A DNA stretch of 64,000 nucleotides from Nocardioides rotundus. GTDB lineage: Bacteria > Actinomycetota > Actinomycetes > Propionibacteriales > Nocardioidaceae. The notes below the pieces were generated by a model. That model was not told the DNA's origin. It made no database searches and was given only the letters and a program-made list of their open reading frames with translations. Location: the NCBI RefSeq assembly GCF_019931675.1, contig NZ_CP082922.1:1503001-1567000 (forward strand), read 5' to 3'. Positions within the stretch are counted from its first letter, which is position 1; every line of letters starts with the position of its first letter. Below, one piece after another: positions 48,878-59,783 of this stretch. The position numbers and the translations under genes are program-made.

Positions 48878-50913
48878 CAGTGACGACGACGACAAACCCG
48901 CCGACCTCCCCGCGGCAGGTCCGGTCCCCGCGCGGTGCGCTGCTCGGCGTGACCGGGGCCGGTGTCGCTGTCGCTGTCGCCCTGGCCCTGCTGGGGTTGG
49001 TGGGTCAGCTGACCCCCGAGGTGGAGCCCGGCCTTCCGGTCCCCGGTACGGCGACCCAGGCGGGGCTGCCCATCGCGACCGCCCTGCGCGACATCGCCAC
49101 CGCGATCACGCTCGGCAGCCTGCTGATGCTCTGCTGGTCGCTGCCCGCCCGCACCCGGGCCACGCCCTCGTCCGACGACGCGGTCTGGCTGCGGGTGACC
49201 TCCCTGGCGGCCATGGCCGGCTGGGCGTGGAGCGGGGCGGCCGCCGCGGTCTTCGTGTTCGCCTACTCCGACCTCGCCGCGGTCCCGCTGAGCGAGCCGA
49301 TGCTGTGGTCCTCGCTGACCTCCTTCGCCACCGAGTTCGAGCTCGGCCGCTACCTGGCGCTCAACCTCGGGGCTGCGCTGTTTGTGGCGATCGGCGCGTC
49401 CATGGCCCGGACCACCGGCGGCATCGCGGTGGTCGCGACGGTCGGCGTGGTCGGTCTGTGGCCGGTCGCGCTCACCGGACACGCGGCCGGGTCGCTCAAC
49501 CACGACATCGCGGTCACCGCGCAGATGTTCCACCTGCTCGGGCTCAGTGTGTGGCTGGGCGGGCTGGTCGCCCTGCTGGTGGTCGCCGGGATGCGCGAGG
49601 TCGGCCTGGCCGCCGCCGTACGTCACTACTCCACCCTGGCCCTGTGGGGCTTCGCCCTCACCGCCGCCTCCGGTCTGGTCAACGCGCTGCTCCGGGTCGA
49701 CGCCTGGTCGCAGCTGGCGACGACGTACGGCCTGGCGCTGCTCACCAAGGTGCTCCTGCTCGCCGCCCTCGCGGCCGCCGGCCTCGCCCAGCGTCGGGCC
49801 GCCATCGGCCGGCTCGAGGCCGGACGGCCGCGGACGTTCCTGCGGGTCGCCGTGCTCGAGGTCCTCACCATGGCGGCTGCCGCCGGCCTGGGTGTGGCGC
49901 TGGGGCGGATGCAGCCCCCCAACGGGCTCAACCCCGCGCCGCTGCAGACGGTCGAGTCGCTGATCTACTACCGGCTGCCCGGGCCGCTGGACTGGCCGGG
50001 CTGGGTGACGACCTGGCGGCTGGACCCGCTGTGGGCGCCGGTCGCCGTCGGTGCGGTGGTCTGGTACCTCGTGGCCGCCGTACGCCTGCGCCGCCGGGGC
50101 GACGCCTGGTCGTGGGGCCGCACCGCCGCGTGGGTGATCGGCTGGGCGCTGCTGCTGTGGTCGACCAGCGGGTCGCCGGGCGTCTACGGCAAGGTCATGT
50201 TCAGCATGCACATGGTGCAGCACATGAGCATCGCCACCGGCGTGCCCGTCTTCCTCGTGCTCGGCGCCCCCGTGACCCTGCTGCTGAGGAGTACGCCGGC
50301 CCGGCGCGACGGCACCTGGGGTGCCCGCGAGTGGACCCTGCGGATCGTCCGGTCGCCGGTCTCCCAGATCCTCGGGAACCCGCTCGTCGCCGCGGCGTTC
50401 TTCGTCGGCAGCCTGGTGGTCTTCTACTCCTCGGGGCTCTTCGAGCTCTCGCTGCGCTCGCACACCGGGCACGTGGTCATGGTGATCCACTTCCTGGTCG
50501 CGGGGTACCTCTTCGCCAACGCCGTCGTCGGCGTCGACCCGGGCCCCAAGCGGCCGGCGTACCCCATGCGCGCGCTGCTGGTGATGATGGTCTTCGGCTA
50601 CCACGCGTTCTTCTCGGTCTCGCTCATGGCGCGGAGCACCGTGATGGCGGCCGACTGGTTCCGCCTGGTGGGCCCGGACTGGGTCTCCTCGCTGGCCGAG
50701 GACCAGTACCTCGGCGCCTCGATCGGCTGGGCGCTCGGCGACTACCCGCTCGCCGTGATCGCCGGTGCGCTGATGTGGCAGTGGGTGCGCGCCGACCACG
50801 CGGAGCAGCGCCGGCACGACCGTCAGGCCGACCGCGACGGCGACGCCCAGCTGGCGTCGTACAACGCCTATCTGCAGTCGCTCGCCCGCTCCGAGGACTC
50901 GCCCCGCCGCTGA
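48874..50913 (+). CDS. CopD-CtaG fusion membrane protein (copper uptake / cytochrome oxidase assembly)
   Basis: Predicted 679-residue polytopic protein with about 15 helices. The first half is CopD-like (HLLGLSVWLGGLVALLVVAG, ALLTKVLLLAALAAAGL); the second is a caa3-type CtaG domain (KVMFSMHMVQHMSIATGVP, HTGHVVMVIHFLVAGYLFAN, FGYHAFFSVSLM) with many membrane His and Met. This fusion is usual in actinobacteria and links copper import to oxidase assembly. It is the last gene of the DUF3105 unit and converges with the CDF gene; the 118-base gap holds only a weak hairpin near 50990-51010. Confidence 0.9.
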   Translation: MTVTTTTNPPTSPRQVRSPRGALLGVTGAGVAVAVALALLGLVGQLTPEVEPGLPVPGTATQAGLPIATALRDIATAITLGSLLMLCWSLPARTRATPSSDDAVWLRVTSLAAMAGWAWSGAAAAVFVFAYSDLAAVPLSEPMLWSSLTSFATEFELGRYLALNLGAALFVAIGASMARTTGGIAVVATVGVVGLWPVALTGHAAGSLNHDIAVTAQMFHLLGLSVWLGGLVALLVVAGMREVGLAAAVRHYSTLALWGFALTAASGLVNALLRVDAWSQLATTYGLALLTKVLLLAALAAAGLAQRRAAIGRLEAGRPRTFLRVAVLEVLTMAAAAGLGVALGRMQPPNGLNPAPLQTVESLIYYRLPGPLDWPGWVTTWRLDPLWAPVAVGAVVWYLVAAVRLRRRGDAWSWGRTAAWVIGWALLLWSTSGSPGVYGKVMFSMHMVQHMSIATGVPVFLVLGAPVTLLLRSTPARRDGTWGAREWTLRIVRSPVSQILGNPLVAAAFFVGSLVVFYSSGLFELSLRSHTGHVVMVIHFLVAGYLFANAVVGVDPGPKRPAYPMRALLVMMVFGYHAFFSVSLMARSTVMAADWFRLVGPDWVSSLAEDQYLGASIGWALGDYPLAVIAGALMWQWVRADHAEQRRHDRQADRDGDAQLASYNAYLQSLARSEDSPRR

Positions 50914-51031
50914 CTCCCGGCGCCCGCCCGCGCGCGTGGTGCGCCGGTCGCTGGATGGGAGGTTGCTGAGCCACGTCGTACGGCGGCGCGGAGGTGGGTG
51001 GGCTACCTCCGGTCGGCGGGCGGGCCGGAGA

Positions 51032-51946
51032 TCACCAGGTGACCTCGTCGCACTGCTTGGTGGGGGAGGACTCGGTCTGCAGCGTGGCGTGCTGGATCTT
51101 GTAGGTCTGGGACAGCACCTGCTGGGCGCGCGTGAGCGCCTCCTGGGCATCGCCGTCGCCGACCACGAGGTGGGCGGTGGCGACGTTCATGCCCGAGGTG
51201 AGGGTCCAGATGTGGATGTCGTGCACGTCCTGCACGCCGGGGATCTCCTCCAGGTCCGCGACGACCTGGTCGAGGACGACGCCCTCGGGGACGTGCTGCC
51301 CGAGCACCGCCAGCACCTGGCGGCCGAGAACGACGGCGCGGACGGCGACGAAGACGCCGATGGCGAGGGCGACGACGGTGTCCCACACCGGCTGGTTGGT
51401 CCACCCGACCAGCAGCGCCGCGACGACGACGCCGACACTGCCCGCGGTGTCGGCGATGACCTCGAAGTAGGCGCCCTTGACGTTGAGGGACTCGCTGGCC
51501 CCCTGCCGGAGCAGGTACATCGAGATGACGTTGATCACCAGGCCGAGCGCACCGACCACCAGCATCGGGGTGGTCTGCACCTCGACCGGCTCGCCGATCC
51601 GGCTGATCGCCTCGACCACGACGTACGTCGCGACCCCGAGCATGATGAGCACGGTGAAGCCCGAGGCGAAGATCTCCGCGCGGTAGGAGCCGTAGGTCCG
51701 CCGCCCCGTGGTGTCGGGCCGGGTCGCGATCTTGGTCGCCAGCAGCGCGGCGCCGAGGGCGACGGCGTCGGCGGACATGTGGCCGGCGTCGGAGATCAGG
51801 GCCAGCGAGTTGGTCAGGATTCCGTAGACCAGCTCGACCACCATGAAGCCGAAGACCAGCACGAAGGTCATCGCCAGCCGGCGGCGGTAGCGACCACCGA
51901 CGTGGCCGGCTGCGGCACCCTGGCCGTGCCCGTGTCCTGCACCCAT
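51032..51946 (-). CDS. Cation diffusion facilitator (CDF) efflux protein
   Basis: Predicted 304-residue six-helix metal exporter. The N-terminus is His/Gly-rich (GHGHGQGAAAGH), helix 2 has LALISDAGHMSADAV with the Asp pair typical of zinc CDFs, and a C-terminal cytoplasmic domain follows (VQDVHDIHIWTLTSG). In helix 5 the usual HxxxD reads EVIAD, so one metal ligand is Glu instead of His. Operator O3 lies 29 bases before ATG 51946, and GAGGAGG precedes it. Metal is probably zinc-like; unproven. Confidence 0.9.
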   Translation of the reverse strand: MGAGHGHGQGAAAGHVGGRYRRRLAMTFVLVFGFMVVELVYGILTNSLALISDAGHMSADAVALGAALLATKIATRPDTTGRRTYGSYRAEIFASGFTVLIMLGVATYVVVEAISRIGEPVEVQTTPMLVVGALGLVINVISMYLLRQGASESLNVKGAYFEVIADTAGSVGVVVAALLVGWTNQPVWDTVVALAIGVFVAVRAVVLGRQVLAVLGQHVPEGVVLDQVVADLEEIPGVQDVHDIHIWTLTSGMNVATAHLVVGDGDAQEALTRAQQVLSQTYKIQHATLQTESSPTKQCDEVTW

Positions 51947-51974
51947 CAGTGAGCCCTCCTCGTGGCGTGTCTGA

Positions 51975-51993
51975 CTACTAAGCAGGATAGTAG
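51975..51993. promoter_or_regulatory. Candidate BlaI operator O3 (before the CDF gene)
   Basis: CTACTA (51975-51980) and TAGTAG (51988-51993) form a perfect inverted repeat with a seven-base centre, the same layout as O1 and O2. It lies between the divergent CDF and LigD-polymerase genes, closer to the CDF start (29 bases) and 27 bases before the polymerase start, so it could act on either. Confidence 0.65.
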
Positions 51994-52020
51994 CCCTTGG
52001 GGCTGACTACGGTGACACCC

Positions 52021-52974
52021 ATGGCGTCCCCGTTCACCGAGGTCGAGGTCGACGACCGCGTGGTCAAGGTGACCAACCCCGACCGCGTCTACTTCCCCGA
52101 GACCGGCGCGACCAAGCTGGACCTGGTCGAGTACTACCTCTCCGTGGGCCCCGGCATCGTGAACGCGCTGTGGGAGCGGCCGTGCATGCTGCACCGCTTC
52201 CCGAAGGGCCTGGACGGCCCGAAGGTCCACCAGAAGCGGCTGCCGCAGGGGGCGCCGGACTGGGTGGAGACGGTGCGGCTGCACTTCCCCCGGTGGAACC
52301 GGACGGCCGACGAGCTGTGCGTCACCGAGCCGGCCGCGGTGGTCTGGGCGGTGCAGATGTCGACGGTGGAGTTCCACCCCTGGAACAGCCGTCGCGGCCA
52401 CACCGAGGAGCCGGACGAGTGGCGGATCGACCTGGACCCCGGCCCCGAGTGCCCGTGGTCGACGGTGCAGCGTGTCGGCGGCGTCGTGCACGAGGTGCTG
52501 GACGAGCTGGGCGCGACCGGCTACCCCAAGACGAGCGGGGGAGCCGGGCTGCACGTGTACGTGCGGATCCCGCCCGACCACGGCTTCAAGGACGTACGGC
52601 GGGCCGCGCTGGCCTTCGCCCGCGAGGTCGAGCGCCGCGCCCCGGAGGACGTCACGACGACGTGGTGGCGCAAGGACCGCGATCCCGCGCAGCTGTTCGT
52701 GGACTACAACCAGAACGCCCGCGACCACACGATCGCGGCGGCCTACTCGGTGCGGGGCGTGCCGGACGGCCGCGTCTCCGCCCCGCTGCGGTGGGAGGAG
52801 GTCGCGCAGGTCGAGCCGCGCGACTTCACCATGGACACCATGCCCGGGCGCTTCGCCGAGCTCGGCGACCTGATGGCCGACATCGACGACCACCCCTTCG
52901 ACATCGCGCCCCTGCTGGAGTGGGCGGACCGGGACGAGGCCGCCGGGGCCGAGCCGCCCGCGGACCCGGAGTGA
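52021..52974 (+). CDS. LigD-type polymerase/primase domain protein
   Basis: Predicted 317-residue archaeo-eukaryotic-primase-like polymerase of the NHEJ LigD type, as a stand-alone domain. The catalytic acidic pair is in RIDLDPGPE, the nucleotide-binding block in [13 protein letters not shown], and [18 protein letters not shown] completes the active site. No ligase or Ku gene is adjacent. TACGGT (52008-52013) ends seven bases before ATG 52021. Many actinobacteria carry several such proteins with partly overlapping roles in break repair. Confidence 0.9.
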   Translation: MASPFTEVEVDDRVVKVTNPDRVYFPETGATKLDLVEYYLSVGPGIVNALWERPCMLHRFPKGLDGPKVHQKRLPQGAPDWVETVRLHFPRWNRTADELCVTEPAAVVWAVQMSTVEFHPWNSRRGHTEEPDEWRIDLDPGPECPWSTVQRVGGVVHEVLDELGATGYPKTSGGAGLHVYVRIPPDHGFKDVRRAALAFAREVERRAPEDVTTTWWRKDRDPAQLFVDYNQNARDHTIAAAYSVRGVPDGRVSAPLRWEEVAQVEPRDFTMDTMPGRFAELGDLMADIDDHPFDIAPLLEWADRDEAAGAEPPADPE

Positions 52975-53017
52975 GCCGGGGCCCGGGCACCCGAGGGGCG
53001 CGACTACCCTCGCCCTC

Positions 53018-53680
53018 GTGGGTATCCAGATCACGCCGAGCATCCTGAACGCCGACTTCGCCGCGCTGGGCGCGGAGGTGGCGCGCATCCCGAACGCGGA
53101 CTGGGTGCACGTCGACGTCATGGACAACCACTTCGTGCCGAACCTGACCTTCGGTCCGCCCATGGTGGAGGCGCTCTCGCGCAGCACCGACCTGCCGCTG
53201 GACGCGCACCTGATGATCGACGACTGCGACAGCAACGCGATGAGCTACGCCGAGGCCGGGGCGCGCAGCGTCACCTTCCACATCGAGTCGACCAAGGCGC
53301 CGATCCGGCTGGCCCGCGAGCTGCGCGGCCACGGCACGCGGGCGTCGATGGCGCTGAAGCCGATGACCCCGATCGAGCCGTACGCCGAGCTGTTGCCCGA
53401 GCTGGACATGGTGCTGGTGATGACCGTGGAGCCGGGCTTCGGGGGCCAGCGGTTCCTCGACCTCTGCCTGCCCAAGATCCGCCGTACTCGTGAGCTGGTC
53501 GAGCGCTCCGGCGGCGAGGTCTGGCTGCAGGTCGACGGCGGCATCTCCCTGGACACCATCGGCCGGTGCGCCGAGGCCGGAGCCGACGTCTTCGTCGCCG
53601 GGTCGGCGGTCTACTCCGCCGAGGACCCCGACGCGATGGTCGAGGCACTGCGGGAGAAGGCCGAGGCCGCCGCGCCGTGA
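53018..53680 (+). CDS. rpe: Ribulose-phosphate 3-epimerase
   Basis: Predicted 220-residue TIM-barrel enzyme of the pentose phosphate pathway. [35 protein letters not shown] with metal-binding His and Asp, [20 protein letters not shown] and QVDGGIS are all standard. It makes xylulose-5-P interconvertible with ribulose-5-P, the substrate of RibBA downstream. TACCCT (53005-53010) ends seven bases before GTG 53018. The FMN riboswitch follows 61 bases after the stop. Confidence 0.96.
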   Translation: MGIQITPSILNADFAALGAEVARIPNADWVHVDVMDNHFVPNLTFGPPMVEALSRSTDLPLDAHLMIDDCDSNAMSYAEAGARSVTFHIESTKAPIRLARELRGHGTRASMALKPMTPIEPYAELLPELDMVLVMTVEPGFGGQRFLDLCLPKIRRTRELVERSGGEVWLQVDGGISLDTIGRCAEAGADVFVAGSAVYSAEDPDAMVEALREKAEAAAP

Positions 53681-53741
53681 GCCCTCTCACACGCTGAGCG
53701 CCCAGGGATGTGGCAGGCTGTCCCCGACAAGAGCTCGCGTG

Positions 53742-53866
53742 CTCTGGGGGCGGTGAAATTCCGCACCGGCGGTGACAGTCCGCGACCCGTCCACAGCCAG
53801 TGGCCGGTTGACCAGGTGGAACTCCTGGACCGACGGTGAGAGTCCGGATGAGAAGCGCACGCAGGG
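53742..53866 (+). promoter_or_regulatory. FMN riboswitch (RFN element)
   Basis: The conserved RFN blocks are in order: GGGGGCGGTGAAATTCCG, CACCGGCGGTGACAGTCCG, the variable arm, TTGACCAGGTGGAACTCCTG, ACCGACGGTGAGAGTCCGGA and TGAGAAG. P1 pairs CTCTG (53742-53746) with CAGGG (53862-53866). Downstream CCTCC (53889-53893) can pair with GGAGG at 53918-53922 or at the ribD ribosome binding site (53927-53931), suggesting translational control. No T-tract terminator is visible. Confidence 0.95.
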
Positions 53867-53939
53867 TCTCGCCGCCCGCAGCGACGAGCCTCCGTCGAAG
53901 CCCCCACCAGCACCGTGGGAGGAACCGGAGGCAGAGCAG

Positions 53940-54992
53940 ATGACCACACCGCAGGCGGACGCGGAGGAGCGGGCGATGCGCCGCGCCCTCGAGCTCGCCG
54001 CGTCGGTGGGCCCGCAGGTGCTGCCCAACCCGCGCGTGGGGTGCGTCCTGCTCGCACCCGACGGCTCCGGGGTCGCCGAGGCCGCCCACCGGGGGGCGGG
54101 CACCCCGCACGCCGAGGCCGCCGCGCTCGCCCTGGCCGGTACGGCGGCCCGGGACGCCACCGCGATCGTCACCCTGGAGCCCTGCAACCACACCGGCCGC
54201 ACCGGCCCGTGCGCGCAGGCGCTCCTGGACGCGGGAGTGCGGCGCGTGGTCTTCGCCCAAGACGACCCGAACCCGCAGGCGGCGGGCGGGGGAGAGACGC
54301 TGCGCGCGGGGGGTGTCGAGGTGGCCTCGGGCCTGCTCGCCGACGAGGCGCGGGCGCTCAATCCCGCGTGGTCGCGAGCGATGGAGCTCGGCCGGCCCTT
54401 CGTCACCTGGAAGCTCGCGACCACCCTGGACGGCCGCAGTGCCGCTGCGGACGGCACGTCGCGGTGGGTCTCCTCGCTCGCCGCGCGACGCGACACCCAC
54501 CGGCTCCGCGCGCTCAGCGACACCATGCTGGTCGGCACCGGGACGGTCATCGAGGACGACCCGCGGCTGACCGTGCGCGCCGCCGACGAGGCGCCGTTGG
54601 AGCGGCAGCCGCTGCGCGTGGTGATGGGCGAGCGCGACCTCGACCCCGGCCGGAGGATCTTCGACGAGGCCGTCGTCGGCGGGTCGCTCCACCTGCGCAC
54701 CCGCGACCCCCGCGCCGCGCTCGCCGCCCTGTGGGAGCGGGAGCGGCGCCATGTCTTCCTCGAGGGCGGCCCGACGCTGGCCGCCGCGTTCCTGCGGGCC
54801 GGGCTGGTCGACGAGGTGGTCGCCTACGTCGCGCCGATGCTGCTCGGCGACGGACGCGCCGCCGTGGGGGAGCTGGGCATCGAATCGATCGCCGCTGCGT
54901 TGCACCTCGACGTCACCGACGTGCGGGTGCTGGAGCCCGCGGCGCCGGGGGAGGACACCAACCTGCGCATCACCATGAGAGGAACCGCCTGA
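53940..54992 (+). CDS. ribD: Bifunctional riboflavin deaminase/reductase RibD
   Basis: Predicted 350-residue enzyme for steps two and three of riboflavin synthesis. The N-terminal zinc deaminase domain has VGPQVLPNPRVGCVLL, PHAEAAAL and the zinc motif EPCNHTGRTGPC; the C-terminal reductase domain has FVTWKLATTLDGRSAA, DTMLVGTGTVIEDDP and LEGGPTLAAAFL. GGAGG lies eight bases before ATG 53940. The stop overlaps ribE by one base. Confidence 0.95.
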   Translation: MTTPQADAEERAMRRALELAASVGPQVLPNPRVGCVLLAPDGSGVAEAAHRGAGTPHAEAAALALAGTAARDATAIVTLEPCNHTGRTGPCAQALLDAGVRRVVFAQDDPNPQAAGGGETLRAGGVEVASGLLADEARALNPAWSRAMELGRPFVTWKLATTLDGRSAAADGTSRWVSSLAARRDTHRLRALSDTMLVGTGTVIEDDPRLTVRAADEAPLERQPLRVVMGERDLDPGRRIFDEAVVGGSLHLRTRDPRAALAALWERERRHVFLEGGPTLAAAFLRAGLVDEVVAYVAPMLLGDGRAAVGELGIESIAAALHLDVTDVRVLEPAAPGEDTNLRITMRGTA

Positions 54993-55662
54993 TGTTCACC
55001 GGAATCGTCGAGGAGCTCGGCGAGATCGCGTCCGTGGAGGAGCAGGGCGACGCCGTACGCCTCACCGTCCGCGCCGACACGGTGCTGGAGGGTACGGCGC
55101 CCGGCGACTCGATCGCGGTCAACGGCTGCTGCCTGACGGTGGTCTCGACAAGCTCGACCGGCGAGGGGAGCTCGACCGGCGAAGACGGGGGCTCGACCGG
55201 CGAAGACGGGGGCTCGACCGGCGAAGGGCTGTGGGTCGCCGACGTGATGCAGGAGACGCTGGACAAGACCTCGCTCGCGGGCGCCCGCGCGGGCGACCCG
55301 GTCAACCTGGAGCGGGCCGTGACCGCGGAGAAGCGGCTCGGCGGGCACATCGTCCAAGGGCACGTCGACGGGGTCGGCGAGATCCTCGCGCGCACCCCCA
55401 GCGAGCACTGGGAGGTCGTGGAGATCTCCCTCCCGCCGGGGCTGGCGCGCTACCTGGTCGACAAGGGGTCGATCACCGTGGACGGGGTGAGCCTGACCGT
55501 GGTCGAGGCCGGTGAGGAGAGCTTCACCGTGAGTCTCATCCCCGAGACCCTGGCGCGCACCACGCTCGGCGAGCGCCGGCCGGGCGACCGGGTGAACCTC
55601 GAGGTCGACATCCTCGCCAAGCACGTCGAGCGGCTGCTGGCCGCGGACCGGAAGGAGCGGGC

Positions 55663-55666
<4 letters not shown>
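54992..55666 (+). CDS. ribE: Riboflavin synthase (alpha subunit)
   Basis: Predicted 224-residue enzyme that makes riboflavin from two lumazines. Two similar barrel halves are visible: MFTGIVEELGEI with GDSIAVNGCCLTVV, and HIVQGHVDGVGEI with GSITVDGVSLTVVE. Residues 51-79 of the first half are an extra Ser/Thr/Gly/Glu segment made of in-frame repeats, in a hairpin turn where homologues have only a few residues. ATG 54992 overlaps ribD (TGATG) and the stop overlaps ribM by four bases. Confidence 0.94.
55142..55228 (+). repeat. In-frame repeats inside ribE
   Basis: GGTCTCGACAAGCTCGACCG, the core of the intergenic array at 15530, opens the block at 55141. CTCGACCGGCGAAG then recurs with a 21-base period and encodes GSTGEDG units. 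The whole block is 29 codons and keeps the frame. It lies in a surface turn of the first barrel, just before LWVADVMQETL. Confidence 0.9.
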
Positions 55667-58135
<2,469 letters not shown>

Positions 58136-58174
58136 CCTGTCCCCTCGCAGCCCCACTCGTTCCATGTAACGCAC

Positions 58175-58224
58175 AGTTCGGTGAGCCTGTTGAGCGGTAG
58201 AGCACTCGACAAGCCCACCGAACT
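58175..58224 (+). terminator. Long hairpin after ribH, possible terminator or repeat
   Basis: AGTTCGGTG (58175-58183) pairs perfectly with CACCGAACT (58216-58224); pairing continues inward for about 11 more positions with two mismatches and a G-T pair, leaving a 10-base loop. A small TCGAC-AA-GTCGA hairpin follows. The right arm includes CTCGACAAG, the core of the dispersed repeat family. It probably ends the rib operon, 40 bases after ribH. Confidence 0.55.
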
Positions 58225-58308
58225 CTCGACAAGTCGAGCAGGGGTACGGCGGGTCACGAACCCCGCGACGGCCGAGCATCGGCCCGGAACCGGTCTAGGC
58301 TGAGCAGC

Positions 58309-58845
58309 GTGACGCCCCTGGGGATGGTCTTCGGAGGACTGCTGCTGGTGGTCCTCGACTTCCGGATCGACTGGTTCGACGTACTGCCCGACGTGATCGG
58401 GTGGCTGATGGTCATCGCCGGACTGAACCTCGTCCGCGGGCGGCACCCGGGTCTCCTCGGCGCCTTCATCGCGAGTTGCCTGGGCCTGGTGAGCTCCCTG
58501 GTGCAGTTGCTCCCCGACGGCGAGCTCACGCCCCTCGTCGCGGTCGGCGAGAGCGTCGCGCAGACCGGCGTGGTCTTCGGTGTCTGCACCGCCCTGATGA
58601 CGCTCGGGCCCGAGCCCCGCATCCGGAGCCAGGCGGGCCTCGTGCGGTGGCTCGATCTCGGGCTGGCTCTGATCGGCGTGGTGCTGGCGCCCCTGCTCAC
58701 CGGCGCGCCGACGCTGTCCTTCGCCGCCGCGACCGGACCCGCGGTCGGCGTCTTCCTACTGCTGGTGGTGGCGGCGATCGTGGTCTTCGTGTGGTTCATG
58801 CTCCTGGTGTGGGCCAGTCGCGAGGCGGCGGACCTGCAACGCTGA
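58309..58845 (+). CDS. Hypothetical membrane protein, 178 aa
   Basis: Five hydrophobic segments are visible (MVFGGLLLVVLDF, DVIGWLMVIAGL, LLGAFIASCLGLVSSLV, the pair LALIGVVLAPLLTGA, and VGVFLLLVVAAIVVFVWFMLLVW). No family recognised. TAGGCT (58296-58301) ends seven bases before GTG 58309, a leaderless pattern, which supports this start. It converges with the GNAT gene. Confidence 0.75.
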   Translation: MTPLGMVFGGLLLVVLDFRIDWFDVLPDVIGWLMVIAGLNLVRGRHPGLLGAFIASCLGLVSSLVQLLPDGELTPLVAVGESVAQTGVVFGVCTALMTLGPEPRIRSQAGLVRWLDLGLALIGVVLAPLLTGAPTLSFAAATGPAVGVFLLLVVAAIVVFVWFMLLVWASREAADLQR

Positions 58846-58856
58846 ACCGGAGCCGG

Positions 58857-59438
58857 CTAGCGAGGTACGTCGGCCCACTCGTCCTCGAGCACCGCGTAGG
58901 TGACGCCGTCGATCCACCCGCGGGTGCGGTGCAGGGAGTCCCGGCGGTTGAGCGCCTCGCGCCGCATCCCCAGGGTGCTCATCAGGGCGAGCGAGGCGAC
59001 GTTGTCGGCGAACGCGTAGGCCACCACCCGGCGTACTCGCGTGTGCTCGAACACGGCACCGATGACTGCCCGCATCGCCTCGGTCGCCAGCCCCTGCCCC
59101 TGCACCGCCGGGTCCAGGATCCAGCCGACCTCCGCCTCGGTCCCGGCCGCCTGCGAGCGCACCTGCTCCTGCGCCCACGCGTCCAGCACCGCGAGCTTGA
59201 GGTCGCCCACGACCCGGCCGTCGGTCTCGACCACCAGCCGCTGGGCCAGCCCGGACGGCTCGGCGAACTCCTCGCGGTAGCGCTCCCACGGCGAGCAGGG
59301 ATACATCATCCACTCCAGGACCCCGTCCTTGCGGTGGTAGGCGTGGACGGCGGCAGCGTCGCGGGCGGTCGCGCGGCGGATCGTGAGCCGCCGCGTGCGC
59401 AGCGGCCAGGGGATGCGGTCCAGGGGATCCTCGCTCAC
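58857..59438 (-). CDS. GNAT-family N-acetyltransferase (RimJ/RimL-like)
   Basis: Predicted 193-residue acetyltransferase. LRTRRLTIRRATARDAAAV is the usual start of the RimJ-like group, EVGWILDPAVQGQGLATEAMRAV the acetyl-CoA-binding motif (QGQGLA), and ADNVASLALMSTLGMRRE the C-terminal part of the fold. Substrate unknown. On the minus strand it lies divergent from hisE, with 73 bases between. Confidence 0.88.
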   Translation of the reverse strand: MSEDPLDRIPWPLRTRRLTIRRATARDAAAVHAYHRKDGVLEWMMYPCSPWERYREEFAEPSGLAQRLVVETDGRVVGDLKLAVLDAWAQEQVRSQAAGTEAEVGWILDPAVQGQGLATEAMRAVIGAVFEHTRVRRVVAYAFADNVASLALMSTLGMRREALNRRDSLHRTRGWIDGVTYAVLEDEWADVPR

Positions 59439-59511
59439 GCGGGGAGCCTAGGGCCGGTCGCCGGTGGACCGCCACGAGGATTCGGAGCACCGGGCCCTAG
59501 GCTTGTCGCCC

Positions 59512-59775
59512 GTGAAGACGTTCGATGAGCTCTGGGCCGAGCTGAGCGAGAAGGCGGTGACCCGCCCGGAGGGGTCGGGCACCGTGCGGGAGCTCGACGC
59601 CGGCGTCCATGCGATCGGCAAGAAGCTGGTCGAGGAGGCTGCGGAGTCCTGGATGGCCGCGGAGCATGAGGGCTCCGAGCGAGCGGCCGAGGAGATCAGT
59701 CAACTGCTCTACCACGCCCAGGTGCTGATGCTCGCGAAGGGGATCAGCCTCGACGACGTCTACGCCCACCTGTGA
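59512..59775 (+). CDS. hisE: Phosphoribosyl-ATP pyrophosphatase
   Basis: Predicted 87-residue enzyme of histidine synthesis, step two. [14 protein letters not shown] at the start and [19 protein letters not shown], then [18 protein letters not shown], give the helical MazG-like fold with metal-binding Glu. TAGGCT (59498-59503) ends eight bases before GTG 59512, suggesting a leaderless start. hisG begins nine bases after the stop. Confidence 0.94.
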   Translation: MKTFDELWAELSEKAVTRPEGSGTVRELDAGVHAIGKKLVEEAAESWMAAEHEGSERAAEEISQLLYHAQVLMLAKGISLDDVYAHL

Positions 59776-59783
59776 GGTCACCC

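Noticed and set aside
50990..51011. Bidirectional terminator between CopD/CtaG and CDF genes
   Set aside because: Only a seven-bp stem with a nine-base loop and no T-tract; too weak to call.
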